Assembly: GCF_002234675.1 (NCBI RefSeq)
Contig: NC_019873.2
Span: 9,945,158 to 10,009,157, forward strand
From: Oryzias latipes
Lineage: Eukaryota; Chordata; Actinopteri; Beloniformes; Adrianichthyidae
Direction of reading: 5' to 3'
DNA length: 64,000 nt
The notes beneath the pieces were generated by a model. That model ran no database searches. It was not told the DNA's origin and saw nothing but the letters and a program-made list of their open reading frames with translations. Shown here one piece after another: positions 1 to 14,400 of the stretch; position 1 is the stretch's first letter, and each line of letters starts with the position of its first letter. Position numbers and translations under genes: made by a program.

Positions 1-940
1 ATGGGTCGTCCAGTCCCCATTTAGCAGAAACACAACCCTAAAGGAGGATGTTTCAATCCCCATGCTTCACAGTGGGTATGATGTTCTTGGAATGCAACAT
101 TTTCTCCTTTCGAACACAGCGAGCGGCGTTTATACCAAAGAGTTCCATTTAGGTTTCACTTGACCACATAATCTTCTCTGAAATCTCCTCTGGTTCATTC
201 GGATGGTTTCTGGTAAACATCAGATGCCCTAAACATGTGCTGGCCCTGCACTGCGGGGTCTGAATCAACAATGACGTTGTGTTACTATGTTAACCGTTGT
301 TACTGTGATCCCTCCTCAGGTCATTGACCAGTTCCCCCGTCTAGTTCTGTCCTTTTTTGTAATTGTTCTCAAGATCATCTGAATCCCACCAGGTGAGATC
401 TTGCATGGAGCCTTAGGTGGAGTGCTATTGCAGTAATCTTATATTTCTTCCAATTTACTATAATCGATCCAACAGTTGATCTATTCTCATCAAGCTGTCT
501 GCTTATCGTACATTTGTTCATCGTAGTCTTGTTCAGGTGAACAACCCTGGTTCCTGGTGTCCTTCGACAGTTTTTTGGTCTTGGTCATGGTGCAGAGGTT
601 GCAGTCTGGCTGTTAAAAGGTGTGGACAGGTGTCTTTTATTCAAATAACCAGTCAGAACAGGTGCCAAAATGAATACAGATAACAAAAGGAGGATAGAAG
701 AACTTCTTAAAGAAGTGAGAGGTCTGTGGAATCAGAATTCTTGTAGGAGATAAATACTTATTTTCTGCATCATTATGCAAATAAGTTATGTAGATATCAA
801 ATAATTTACTGGACTCTTTGTTTACATTCTGTTTCTTACAGTAGAAATGTTTCTTTGATGAACATCACAGACCAAACTTTTCTATCTTTTTTATCAATTT
901 TGCATAATTGACAAATAATTATTTGCCCCACTGTTTTACG
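1..940 (-). mobile_element. Tc1-like transposon relic (left end cut by window)
   Basis: Read on the minus strand, about 60-600 gives broken Tc1/mariner-type transposase text, including a WSSET-like stretch, a MELFGINA-like segment and a heavily degraded C-terminal part. The outer end near 900-940 is AT-rich and reads like a Tc1 terminal repeat. No open reading frame survives, so this is a dead copy. It lies where the next downstream introns of slc18a2 are expected. The family is inferred from protein-level resemblance. Confidence 0.6.
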
Positions 941-2414
941 TCATTTCCCAATATTAGCGGTTAGGTGTTAAACTGCAGGCACCTTATACTTAAAATTGGA
1001 ATAAAGAATAGATAAAAGCAAAATGTTTAGAGGCAGACATAAAATAAAAAGTGCTGCACAAGCAGGGTAAAACCGAGAAGCAAACAATTTAAACATTTCT
1101 GCACTCCTACAGTAAATTACAGTGAATCTGTTTCATAAACACTAAACGCACCAAGTTTGATTGAGTTTAACAAAAATATTTTTAGAAATTTTTAGCTTTA
1201 TTGTTTATTCATGCTAAAATATTGGTGACCTGTAATGCTGTGTTTACATCAAACGCGATTTGTGCAGCGGAGGCGGCCAGTTTGGTCCTGCGGCGCCATT
1301 TGAGCAACATGACTTGGGTGGTGACGGGCCAGGGTTTTAAAAAAAATCTGAACTCTGAGGTCGACGCGTAGCATCAACCAATCAGAGACTCAACTCTGTG
1401 CATGTGATGTTTTCAGTGATAGCAGGTAGAAAACACATCCAATATAGTGAATCGATTCATAGTTCTCCCGAACTTCCATTCATTTTCTCAACCTGCTGGG
1501 TCACTTCGGGGCAGCAGGGTTTCCGAAAAGCGGGGACACCCTAGACCAGGGGTGTAAAACTTGATTGCTCAGGGGGCCAAATTCCAAAACATGCTGAAGG
1601 CCAAACAGAATGAACTTTTACTGAACACACTAAAACTAAACCTTTTAAACTTAAACTCAAATAGACTAAAAACATGATTCTGGAATATATCTACTTAAAC
1701 CTTCAATAACTTGTATTCTTTCCTCAATGAAAAAGATGTCCTGTCAAATTGAACAAGTTAGAAATAAAGTACACATTAAAATAAACAAACATTGACATAT
1801 CTTCACTCTTATATCATTTTATATAAAAAAAAATAAACTTACATTTAAAATATACCGTAGATCTGTATATTTTATCATAGAGAGATGGAAACACCATGAA
1901 AGCGGCCGTCTTTCAGACACAGCAGCAGAAGAGAGGATCACTGAAGGGGGGGGGGGGGGGGGATTTGAATGATCCCAAACATGGTGATCAAGGCATCAAG
2001 CTTATGAACACATTTTTGTTCAGGCGGCGAACAGAGAATTTGCAGCGCAGCAAAAGAAAGGGATACCTGCGCAAATTGGTCGCACAGATTGCATTCGGTG
2101 TGCACACAGCATCAGAACTGGAACAAAAATTTGGACCCTCTTTCTTTAAGTCAAACAGAGATTTATTGGTGACCTCATCTAGTCCAGTTTGGATGTTACA
2201 TGTCCAGTAAAAAAGATAAGGGTAGGTCTGAGAGGGAACATGGACCCATTGGCCTCAGACAGAATTCATCATCTACTCTGAAATTCACACAATGGGATGA
2301 AAATGTCACTTAACTTCAGCAGGAAAAAACATAAAACACGGCGTGTTTAGCCATGTCAGTGCATGTTTGTTGCTACAGTGTGAGTTGTATTTAGGTGCTT
2401 AGCTTTGTAAATAC
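941..2414. other. AT-rich intronic DNA of slc18a2, no exon seen
   Basis: I find no further slc18a2 exon here on the minus strand. It holds a short piece of a GGTCACTTCGGGG-type dispersed repeat near 1490-1560, a run of 17 G at 1946-1962 and AT-rich sequence. The open frame at 1896-2210 runs through the G-run and matches nothing I know, so I do not call it a gene. Confidence 0.5.
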
Positions 2415-5400
2415 CGAGCTGCCACTTCCTGGTACACATGGTCTCCATCATCCAGATTGGCAGCGTCGGCTCCATCATGGCGATGGCCATGTTTCCAAAA
2501 CAAATGGCACCTGTGGATGAAGATTAAAGATAAGTGTTTGCAGGGTCATTTATGTTCTTTTTTTGTTCCTTTGTCTGCATGTTATTTGCCCCGCCCAACT
2601 TCCTGCTCACAGGCACAAGCACAGATCACTCCCTTTGTTACCACCTGCACGTGATAGATGCAATTTCACAGCCGGAAACATCTGCGGTCCTCTACCTGTG
2701 AGGACCGGCCGCTGAAGTGTCTCTGACATGATTAGATTTGGTCTCCTTTGTAATCGCATACTGTAACTGAGTATTTTGTCTCTACTCAAGCAGGTGAGCC
2801 TCCTTATGTGTAAACGCTACAAACTACAACAGCAAGGCTGATCGCACCAAAAAACATTTTGATCAAACTTACAGTTTTTCCTGATAAAATGATAATTGAT
2901 CACCGATGCAAACATTAAATTAATCTCTAGGGATTTTTCTTATTGGCAACAAAAACTCAACCAGCACATGTTTTCCCCGGGTCTGAGAGTATTGTTGATA
3001 AAATGATTTGTAGTTTAGGAGTTTTATGTTTTATTTTTCCTATTTACTCAACTTACTAAAGACAGCCGCGCAAATCTAATAATAACTCAGATTTGAAGAT
3101 TTTGTCATTTAAATCTTGTTTGGAAACTCCAAAGAAAAAACTGTGAGGAACAGTTGGGTATTCCCACTGACACATTTATAGAACATTCCTTTTGTTTGTT
3201 ACATCTCGTCAAAGTACAGCAGTAGAAGTCAGACTTTCTTGGCTGTATGCTTCATACTTCCACATTTCCTTTTGCAGCTAAAGCCATTATTTTGTAGCAT
3301 TGCCTCAAATCATTGGCATTATGAAATAGTGTGACGTTTTGGTGCAATTGTAATGAGGTATGCTGTGTTGTTACATCACTCTACACTCTAGCCCACCTTT
3401 TTATCAGCCAATTACTGTACAAGATGCAGCAAAGGACTCAAGATTGGTGACTGGTGACATGTGATCTCAGTTGGTGGTGTCCTGTTGACGTCACTGACGT
3501 ACGACTCACATTTACTGGGGAATATCCGATTTATTACCACATATGAATGAGGCCTTTATCCTATCTCAGAAAATCATAATCCATGCGTTTTTTTCCTGTT
3601 TACACGTTCACCGGTCATATCCGATCTGTGCCACATGAGAGGAAAAAATCGGAATTGGGTCAGTTGAACCATGCAGTGTAAATGCGGTATATGTGTCTCT
3701 ATGTTCATAAATGGTCTCTCTTTACATTCTAGATGATTTGCCAGCCCTCCACCTTGTTCTCCACTGAGAGCGTTGCTTTGTAATGGTCTGGCCTCTATTT
3801 CTACATTCACACCGAGCATGTGACGGGGGTTCTTGAAGGCGCTAAACAAGCATTCTTGAAGATGCATTTAGCCCATGGTGTTCACATTGGACAAGCAGGG
3901 GGGGCTCCTTCTTCCTTTTCTAATGTTTACTAGCACAATGTCCGCCTCCAACAGTTGGAAGAGGCTTGATGTAAATGTGGAAATGGTGCAAATCTCATGA
4001 ATCATTCTCCAGGATTTTCTGTCACAGCTCTTTTCCGACACATCTGTCCAGTTGTGTTTTTGTGTAGGTTTTAATTCGCTTCAGAGCTGAAAATATCCGC
4101 TCGACAGACACAGTGGACATGGGGATTGTCAGCGCCAAACACACAAATTCTGTAAAGCTACTTGATGCCCTCACTCAGATTTTTCTGATGAAGGAAGTCA
4201 AGGAGATCAGTGGGAGATTTTCCTGTCAAATCATCCATGGCGTACATTACAGTCAGCTCTGTTTTTAACTGAGACAGATCAAAAACTGCTCCATGGCTCT
4301 GTGTCAAATGGGACAAGGCTGCATGTGACTTCTTGAAACTTCTGTCCAATCAGAAGGTCTGAATACCGTGACGTTGTCTAAGCCTGCTAGAAGGCCCTGC
4401 TGACGCCAACTCAAAATCTGATTGGTTGAAAGAAATAAATCACTGACATTGACTTTACATTACAAGACCTTCAGAACTCATATTGAAGGCCTCTTTAGCT
4501 GTGACTCTGCTTGGCAACAAAGGACAGCTGAAATGCGATTGGTTAAATGCTACAATATGAAAATACATCTGTCTGGAAGCAGCATAACCATCAATTACAC
4601 CAGAGGTGGGCACTGAGGGCCGCAGTCCTGCATGTTTTCCAGCATACCCTGCTCTGGCATGTTCTGATTGGCTGGACACACCTGAACCAGGTAATCAGCC
4701 ATGAGTAGGGCAAGAGTATCTGGAAATCATGCAGACACACCGGCCCTCGAGGCCTGGAATTGCCCACCCCTGAATTACACAATAAAAGGGAGTGGACAGA
4801 CCATGATTTAATGAGTATGCATCGACAAAATATAATTAAGACTTGATTCAGATATTTATTTAGGCCTTCAGAGAAGGCCTTGAAGGCCCTGACGGCCAAC
4901 CACTAGTGACATGTCATCCACAATTATGATTTTTCCTCCATGATCAAGTTTCAAATGATTGGCACTTCCATGACTTAAATGGACACCTTCCATACATCAC
5001 TACAAATTATGTTAGTACGTTGGAAATGAGTGAAATACAGCATGAAGGGGTTAACAGGAAATTGAAAGAAAAAAAATGTTATTTTGTTGGCTGAAAGAAT
5101 ATGGAATAATTTTTAAGTTTTGTTTCTTGTTGTTGAAATATAGCAATATACAGCCATGAAAAGCTGTAATATCAAATTCTGTGCTGAAAGGTTTCTGCTT
5201 TGGAACCCTTAATGAAAATAATAAACACTAAAAGCAATAGTTGATGATTACAATTTGTTTTATTTTTAGGTTTTTAGAGTTAATATAAATTTAATTGATA
5301 AGGTAAAAAAGTTCAGATAATTCTGAATATTTAACAAAACATATTTTTGCTTCTAAAAGTGAGACAGAGTTTCTTTCTAAGCTTATCGTCCCTTTAATTT

Positions 5401-8400
5401 AGCACTCATGGCCCAACACACATCACAGTCTGTTCTTACAACCAGCAAATCAATTTGGAGGTTTCCCTTTGGCTGATATGTCCAAATGATCAAAAACAAA
5501 AACATGAGTCTATTTTTTTTCTTCTGTTCCACCCCTTCACGTTATCAAAAGGCAATATACCACAGATGCTTCTGCAGGCTGGACTCTTCTCACATCGGCT
5601 GTGTGATTGTTGTGTTATTGTCTTACCAGCGGCGATGAGAATGTAAGGATCCTTCATAAGCGTCAACAGAGGGGTTCCTTTCTGACTCTGGAAGAAAAAC
5701 AGTAAAAACTTTTGTTTTAAAGTAAAAACAGGTACTTGTAAATGAAAAAAAATGTAAACAAAATTCCCAAGACAATCCATTGGATTGCTAAAATGGAGAT
5801 GTGTCCTTTAAAGTCCCACTACAATCATCTTTTGATCTATTGTAAAAGTGTTTCCAGTGGTCTTTTAATCACGTTTTTAGCCAAAATTTTTAAAAGACCT
5901 CTGTTGTTTTTTTAGAACTTTTACTATGTTTCTGCAGAGAAGCAGTAGTTCATCAGAAATTCCCCTCTGAGTTGTGGACAGGACTGTTGGTGCACCCCAA
6001 CTTCATCCACCCAAACCCACAGAAACTTAAAACAAATTGTTACGATCACCAATCTGTTTGCACTCTCTCCCGCTAGCTTCCAGCTCCTCTAACACCCAAC
6101 CTAACATTATCAGCGCAACAACAATGGCGAGCAGTATTGGAGCTATCCTGCCATACAGTTTTGAGCCAAAGACCAGCTCAGATGAGGAAAATTAAGACAA
6201 GCATTGATATAGTCTACAAGTGGATGCATCAAAATGGAGCTTGTGGCCCACCCACTGTATTTTCTACGTCAGAACTACGCTCCCTTTTTAACAGCATTTT
6301 TTCATCTTCTCCAGATTCACAAAGATTTTAATAAAGAAATACTCAGAAATGCAACTTGAAGCCTAATTTTCTATATTCGTGTCCTCCAATGCCACAAGAA
6401 AATATTAAAAACATCAACAACCCAATTTTCATTGTAGTGGGTCTCTAATTCATAGTTCCACGTAGTAAAATGATCTAAATGTATTTCAACACCAAGACCT
6501 CATGCCAAAAGGATCAATTTGGTGGCAAAATACTAAAGGTGGTCCCAGGTGACCCTCATAAGACTAGACTTAAACAGAGGATTTAGTTCAGAAAAATGGG
6601 TATTGGAGGATTTGGGACTAAAGAACAAAAGAACAAAAAGCAAAAGTGTCTGGTTGGCCACATAAGGGGGTAAAATCCAGCTGGTGATGATGGAATCCCA
6701 ATCATCACTTCGCTCTGCCTAACTTTCTGCTGATTAGAGTCCGGTCCAAAGGGAAGCACTATGTGTGTATAATGCAAACGCTTGTTTCATATTGTTCTGT
6801 AACATTGAATTCCGCTTTTGTAATGACTCTGTACTGCCTTTACAGCCAGAAACAGTTGGCATGTCTGTGCCCCTGCTGTCCTTGGCTGTGGACCTCATCT
6901 CGCGCCCCCAGCCCCTCCCCCAGTTCCATCTGGATGAAGCCCATCTGCTACACTATTTAAACATGTAGTTGTAGAGTTAGATAAGTTAATTCTTCTCTAA
7001 GAGTTCTGGCACATCGCCTGTCCGTCCCGGGAGAGAATCCCTCCTTCATGTGGACATTCCAGAGGTTTCTTGTTTTTTTTCCTAGAACCGTTTTTTCCCC
7101 TTCAATTGACATTTGATGCATATTTCTAAACAGAGTTTTAGTCTGAGGTAATCTGAGGTAATTAAAGAAGCCACACTCACCTCTGGTTCCACTTTGGTGG
7201 GTTGCAGAACAACAAGCTGCAAAGCTGACACGAAAAAAATTAGAAATTTCACATAAATCTCAGTTAACATCAACTATGCACAGAAAAAAAAAAATCTTTA
7301 TTTATTTTTATCTAACCTTTATTTTACCAGGAAGTCCCTTGAGATAAAAAAGCTATTTTTCAAGAGACACTTCAACAGTAATCAGTGCTTTGCTCACAGT
7401 CTGCTGGGTGTGTGGGAGAGAAATGCAACTGTACCTCCATCAAACACAGCCAGGAAAGCGAGAATCAGGAAGGGAGCTGTTTTCCCGACAAAGTCGTACA
7501 TCACACTGCCGAACGGGGGTCCAACTGAGAAGGACATGCAGGAGGGGGGGGTCAGTGCTGCCACTTAGTTTAAAGCCGTGTCACACAGCTACGTAAATTA
7601 TGCCCATATTACACAAATGAAAGTTGGTCTCACGTGGATATATGTGGAAAAATGGAGAAAAGTTGTGGTCTTTTCTGGAAATTTTCACAGATGTATGACA
7701 AATGAACCACGTTAAAATCATGGAAGAAGTACGAATAAGCCACGTAAAGAACACGTAAATGAACATAGAACATGAACCGTGCGTGATTATTGCGCTGTTA
7801 CATGTAATTCAGTGATTTGTGCATCAGTTACATAACTTTAACGTGATAAATGTGTGCCCCATACGTGATATAAAAGTTTTACATTGGTGGTATGTGCATG
7901 AAAAGTCAGTTAAACAAACGTGTAATGGTTGTTGAAAGCCACAAAGTTGTGTTTTTATCTTGCAAAAACTGACACAGTTGCGAAAGATTTTCGCAATAAT
8001 CGCTTCTAAACTGCGTAAAATACTTGTAAACTGTGCAATTCTCAACCGACTAAAACTTGTGAACAGCAGAATTCATGTAAAGACCCACTGGCCGAAACAC
8101 TTATGAATTACGTACATCACGCATGAATCAGAAAAAAACAAAGACAATACCTAGAAAATTGGCAAAATGTAGGTAGTGGCTGTATGACACGGCCTTTAGA
8201 CATGAAAATAGCTTAACCCTTGTGCTATCTTAGATGACCCCACCCTTACATTGACGTGTTCTCCCTACCATGACAAAGGTGGATAAAGGTGGAAAGATTT
8301 CATGTGATCCATGGACACCAGTGAAGATCACAAATCATTGAAGAAAAAAGGTTCAGAGCACTGTCTAGTGGGTCTAGATGACCCAACTCCCAATGTTAAA

Positions 8401-11400
8401 GTGCCTAGGATAGCACAAGGGTTAAGGACTGGCAGACATATCAAAGAATTTATGAATAGTGTGCTTTCACATTCACAAATCAAGCTGTCCCTATGAATGT
8501 GCACATACCCAACACTCCTAATGCTAGACCTCCCAAAGCAATTCCAATGGCATGACCCCTCTCTTCATCATCCGTGTACACGCTGGCGAGCATCCCCATA
8601 CCTAAACATACAGCATATGTCGATACAGACACAAAGAAACCCTTTTAGGTCGGACAGTAGAGTTTAGAAAACTTAATAAATAATGACATGAGTGGAAGCT
8701 AAAGCTGTAACAACATTTAATTCAAGTCAGGAGACAAAACACATACTTCACAGCAGAAACTCAGACCAAGGTCAAAAATGAAAGCCTAATACTTTTGGGA
8801 TTGTCCAAATGATCTTCATTGAAGGAGTTAATGAGAAGTGCAAACTCTAGATGCGCATTTTTCTTACCTCAAATTAAGGAGAACAGATCCTTATGTACCT
8901 TATTTACAATAGAACAATCATAAATCTGTATAAAAACAGAACATTTGTGAGAACTTTGCTGCACCACAATGACCTGATTTCACGTGTCATTTAAAATCCA
9001 AAATTTAGCATTGAAGTCCAGCTAGGTTCTGTTCTTTATGCTCAACTGAACTAATCTTGGCTTCTTTTTTTCATTTTCTCTTCTGGCACTCCTCCAGACT
9101 GTCTTCTTCCACTCTTTTCCAGGGATAACTGGAAGTCTTTCATTTGAAGCGGTGCCTGATTTAAGATATACTATGTTTGATTTTATTTATTTTTTCTCAC
9201 ATTTAGAAAGTTTTGGAATTTGAGGTTTATTAGTTTGTTATTCTGTCATGTTCATATCATTATTATCTTTTAACTTACAGCAACTGTATCTGCATTTAGG
9301 GCTTGGAACCAGAAACCCAACATATTTAGTGCTTTAGGTGAGATTTCTAAATGTCGCCTTTTTTTCCGCACTTCTTTTATGCTTCCGTTTAGTCACTCTT
9401 TAAGTTTTTGTTTGTTTATTTATTTGTTTGTATTTGTGTTTGTATTGATTTTCAGTTCCTTTAGATGCCATAGCTGGCTTATTTTTTTTTTAGTTCCAGA
9501 CACATTAGAGAATAGTGCTGCTAGTTTGGTTTTTAGAAGAAATAGCTGATAGAGTTTGATATTTAATAATAATTCCCTTTTTTGGACATAAATGCTTATG
9601 GTTTAGACATAAATGCAGCATTTACCAAAATACACACTTTCTAGCATCATGTGAATGCATCATTGCTCAAACACTGGCTGCAGGAATTTTTGATGTAATT
9701 TTACAGTTTGGGATGAAGTGTGTTTTTCTTAAATCTTCCAAATACACAAACATCTAAACTGAGTATTTTATTTTTGGAAGAGGTCACTTTCAAGCAATAA
9801 ACATGTAAAAATCAGTGAAATAAATGTGTTCAGATCCTGACAAGTGAGCAGCTAAACAGACAGAATTTGCACTGAAAGTCCCAGAAAAAGATGAAAGAAC
9901 CTGCGACTGAAGAACAGGAGGAGCCCACGCCTTGAAGTGATCTGGCCAGGAACAGCAGAGTGTAGCTCGATGAGAAAGCGAACACTTTACGACAGGAATA
10001 AAGAAACCATCAAACATGAGGAAACACTAGGAATGACCGACCCCTCAGATTAATGTGGAGAACTTACTGATGGTGGAGAGAAACATGATGCAGAAGCCAG
10101 CGAAGATCGGAAGCTGATATCCAATTCTACGTAGACATATTATGAAAAGATACATTTATTCAGTTTTAAAAATATCTATACAAATGCAAATAAAGCACCT
10201 GATGGCCACCTTAAATTTCCTCGTGCTCCATATATGATGACAATAAAGCATTCTATTCTATTCCTTTCTACCGTAGCCAGGTACGATGCTCACAAACTAT
10301 GAACTATGGACAAACCAGAGCGATGAGGAGATCCAGGTCCTCCGTGATCATGGTAGACGAACAGATGCCGGAATAATCCTCTGCTTGTGTTCTGGCTCCC
10401 AAATAAAGGTCCAGTTTTTCAAGAATGCCCACAAACTAAGGCTTTTTTTTAAGTACCGTGAAAGAAAAAAATCTGTTCCAATTTTTCCCCCCAAATGTTT
10501 TTCATTCATAAATATTTTGGATCCAAATTTGATTATCTTTGTGTCAAAATGTCCATTTGGATAAAGTGATCAGACATAACTATACAGTTTTAAAGACCCT
10601 CACACCTCTTGTGTCACACATAGTTAATCCAGCTCTGGCTGAGCGGGACAATAAAAAACAAAAAGAGCATTTTTGTGTTTCAGACTCTGTGCTTTGAGTT
10701 TAAGATGATGTTAGATTTTGACATACAACTGAAACATTTGTTTGGAGTTTGTCATTATTTTTACAAAGGAACCAGAAACTGCATCCAATCTATGTTTTCA
10801 TAAATGGAATAAAACCTTGAATGCAACTTCTCAAGGAGCAGCAGCAAACCAGCAACTGAAGGGAAAACATAAAGAAATCAGTGAATCTGCAGAGAAACGT
10901 CAGTTGTTCGTTTGTGAATCAAAAACACTAGAGGGGGAATCAAAGCTACAGTGCAAACAACAAGCTGTTGTACTCCATGTGGATTGGTGCCACGCTCGAC
11001 TTGCCTTGCTTTGTCCTCTTTCAGGAGTGAAGGTGACTAACAGCCAATAATGGGACTGCATTCCTTGCTTCAGTTGCTGCTTACATGAGTGTCCATCTGA
11101 AACGCTAAACACTGGCTTTAAGGATAAATGCCAGCAGCGATGGAAAAGTCATGCTTTTTGTCTTCTATAAAAATATCTCCCATCCTATATTCCTTAGGAA
11201 AAGCTAACAAAGAGAGCGTCATGACTCAGATTTCATTTTCTGAGATCATTTTAACAACCTTTTTAAACAGCAGTTAATGCTCCTCTTGCAATTTACACTC
11301 AATTTGACAAAGCAGCTGCAGATCATTTCAACTGAGTCTTTAGAAAAAAAATGACAAAAAAGTCAATCGCTATTTTTTTTCTTTGTTAATCCCAAACTAT

Positions 11401-14400
11401 TTTTCAGATAAAACAGCAGCTGATTCTTCATGCAAGACGCTGATTCAGTCACACACTAAACCATATTTTTAAATATTTCTGAGGATGTTGGTAACCTCAA
11501 TCAATACTGATAACTGAGATGAAGGAATCTGATGAAAATCATTTACTAAATTTGTAATGATGTTCAAATCAATAAATAGAAAGATAAAAATCTGGGTTGG
11601 AAGTTCAGATTTAAAAAACATAAAGGTTAGGCACATATCAGACTGTAACTATTGAATATTTTGACCTTTTTTTTAGCTTAAGCTGCTCTTTTTCCTTGAT
11701 GAAATCACAAGGCACAATAGCAACTGATAATAAAAAAGAAACTCTGTATTCTGTTTTAACAAAATACAGACATTTTTATCTAGATTGTCATAGGTTGGTG
11801 CCAGTCCAAAGGTACGGTCACTCCGGATGATGAATGAAGATGAGGCTATGTAAACACGCATCAACCCAAATTTTGGTCTTCCCTGTCCAGAACCCTCACC
11901 TATGATTTGAGTTGTCTTTCTACTCTGTAAAGTTCTGACATGAAATTGTATTGGAAACTTAAACAGATCTGATGACACAAATTCTCTGAGCTCATTCGTA
12001 TTTGATTCCTGCTTCCTGCGCTGTCAGGTGTGTTTGCTGACGTTAGGTCCTCACGGTGGAGCCGTCTGTGCACAATCACACCAGACTGCATCCAGACATG
12101 ACTAATCAGGAATTCTGCTTTGCCTAATTCACACACATGCCAGCTTTTACTGTTAATGTGACGTATTTCCACCTGCTACCTTTTCCTCTTACTAACGACA
12201 ATTTAAAAAGGAAGTCAGCTTCTGTTTCATCTGTTCAGCTTTTCACAAATCAGACAGTAAATTGTGAATTCTGGGAGAAAAATGGACCATAAAAACCAAC
12301 ATTTTTTTACTTGGATCAGGACACTTTGAAGGGATTTCATGTGACACATCACTGAAGGACAACAAAGTTTTGCTGCAACTTTTTTTTCCGATAAAATATT
12401 TGCAGGTGTTGGATAGATAGAAGACAAATAAAAAACAATTTTCAACCGCAGTCTTCTTGGTTTGATGAAGTTGACAGAGGCCGTCACAGATATTATAAGG
12501 AAAAGAAAGTAGACCACAAAAAACAGCCACAGCAGTAACCTAATGCTCTTTACTGTGGCTGCTATGACAGCAGATTATGCAACACTATTAGAAAAAAAGA
12601 CCATCTTTTTCTTTAAAATAGGTTGGTTGCAGTTCTTGGCTGCCCTATAGAGTTAGACCTTGTGAATATTTCTCCTTAAATCTCTGAAGCTTTAGTCATC
12701 ACTGCCCTAACAGTTGAACACGGGCTGTCTGCAGGCAAAAAATGTGCAAACATGGAAGCAGGTGGACCGCATGAAATGTCAAAGTTGTAGACAGATTTTA
12801 TTTCTTTTTTCAAGCCTTCGACCCCTGCGCAAGGGGCCCGTTCAAGTGATAAGTGCACGCTCTGTGCTTGCAGCCTGACGGTTAGAATAAAAAAATTATA
12901 TAATCAATCAGGGTGTAGTTTGTTTGGGCATTTACATATCACAATATCACATACACAGCCCGCATTAGCACACCGTCATTAATCAAATCAAATCAAATCA
13001 AACTTTATTTATAAAATAGCGCTTCTCATGCACTTTGTGCAGCTCGAAGCGCTTTAACACTAAAAACAGTAAACACACAACATTACAATAAAAACCCCAA
13101 CCCACCCTTCACCCTTCCCACTCCCCTCCATTAAACCACATGACCCATGGCTCCCACGTACAATGAAATATGACTATGTAACTGTAAAAGAATAAATAAA
13201 TAAATAAATAAACAAGTATGGCTTAGCTCTGCTGTGAGGAAACAGTATCTGGGAATCCTTTCATACCAGGAGCCAGCCCGGCCACCGGAACATCGCCACA
13301 GTGCCCACCCAGACCGGGACAACACCGGGGTCCCCCTCACAGCCAAAAGCTGTAAAATTAGACCCCAGCCGCCCCAGCAAGGGCAACAACTGCAGCAACA
13401 ACCGCTGACCAAGCCGGCAAGCCCTGGAGGAAAAGATCCCCTCAAGAAACACTGGGGCTAAAATCATAAGATGCTAAAATTAAAAACATAAAAAAGAAAA
13501 AACATAAAATTGAAAATAAGATGCATAAAATTAAAATAAATACATAAATAAAATAGCCTATACTAAAACTAATAGAATAAATTAGCAGTTAAAATCAACT
13601 AAAAGCTAAATTAAAAAGGTGGGTCTTGAGCCTCTTCTTAAAAACCTCTACTGTCTCTGCGGCCCTGAGGCTCTCCGGAAGGCCGTTCCACAGGCGAGGA
13701 CCGTGATGGCAGAACGAAGCCTCACCATAAGTTTTGGTCCTCACCTTGGGAACAACTAAGAGGCCAGTACCGGAAGACCTCAAGGTCCGCGAGGGCTCAT
13801 ATTTTAAAAGAATATCATTTAAATAAGAAGGCCCAAGACCATAAAAACATTTATAAACCATTAAAAGAATTTTAAAATCAATCCTGAAACGCACAGGGAG
13901 CCAATGCAGCGATTTTAAAACCGGTGTAATGTGTTCCCGCCCTCTGGTTCTCGTCAGAACTCGTGCCGCTGAGTTCTGTAGAAGTTGTAAGTTTGAAAGA
14001 GACTTTTTGGGTAAACCAGAGAGCAGGGCATTAAGGAGTCACTGCGCACCTTACCAACAACTAGAGTGCAGCGTAGGTGCACTGAACAACAGCATCACCC
14101 AAACATACCACACGTATGACAATGGTACGTTCCATTTCCATGAAGTCCCTTGAGGTGGACATATGAGTACCATGCCTCATAGGACCCTCGTACACATGCA
14201 TATACAACTATGTCTTAAGGAAGGTGCGTGATTGATGCAAGTAAATATCCCTCACTGTGAAAGGGTAATTTCTTTTTTTTTTTTCAACTTGTCCTGTCCA
14301 ACATCTGAGCAGACAGATAGGAGCTGAAGGCCTCTTGTGTTGGACATATTTTACTGTTGCAACAGGGGGTTGTGGAACTTCTGACACACAAGGTGTGTAT

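Noticed and set aside
1896-2210. 104-codon frame with poly-Gly
   Set aside because: Runs through a 17-G homopolymer; no family resemblance, and inside a slc18a2 intron.
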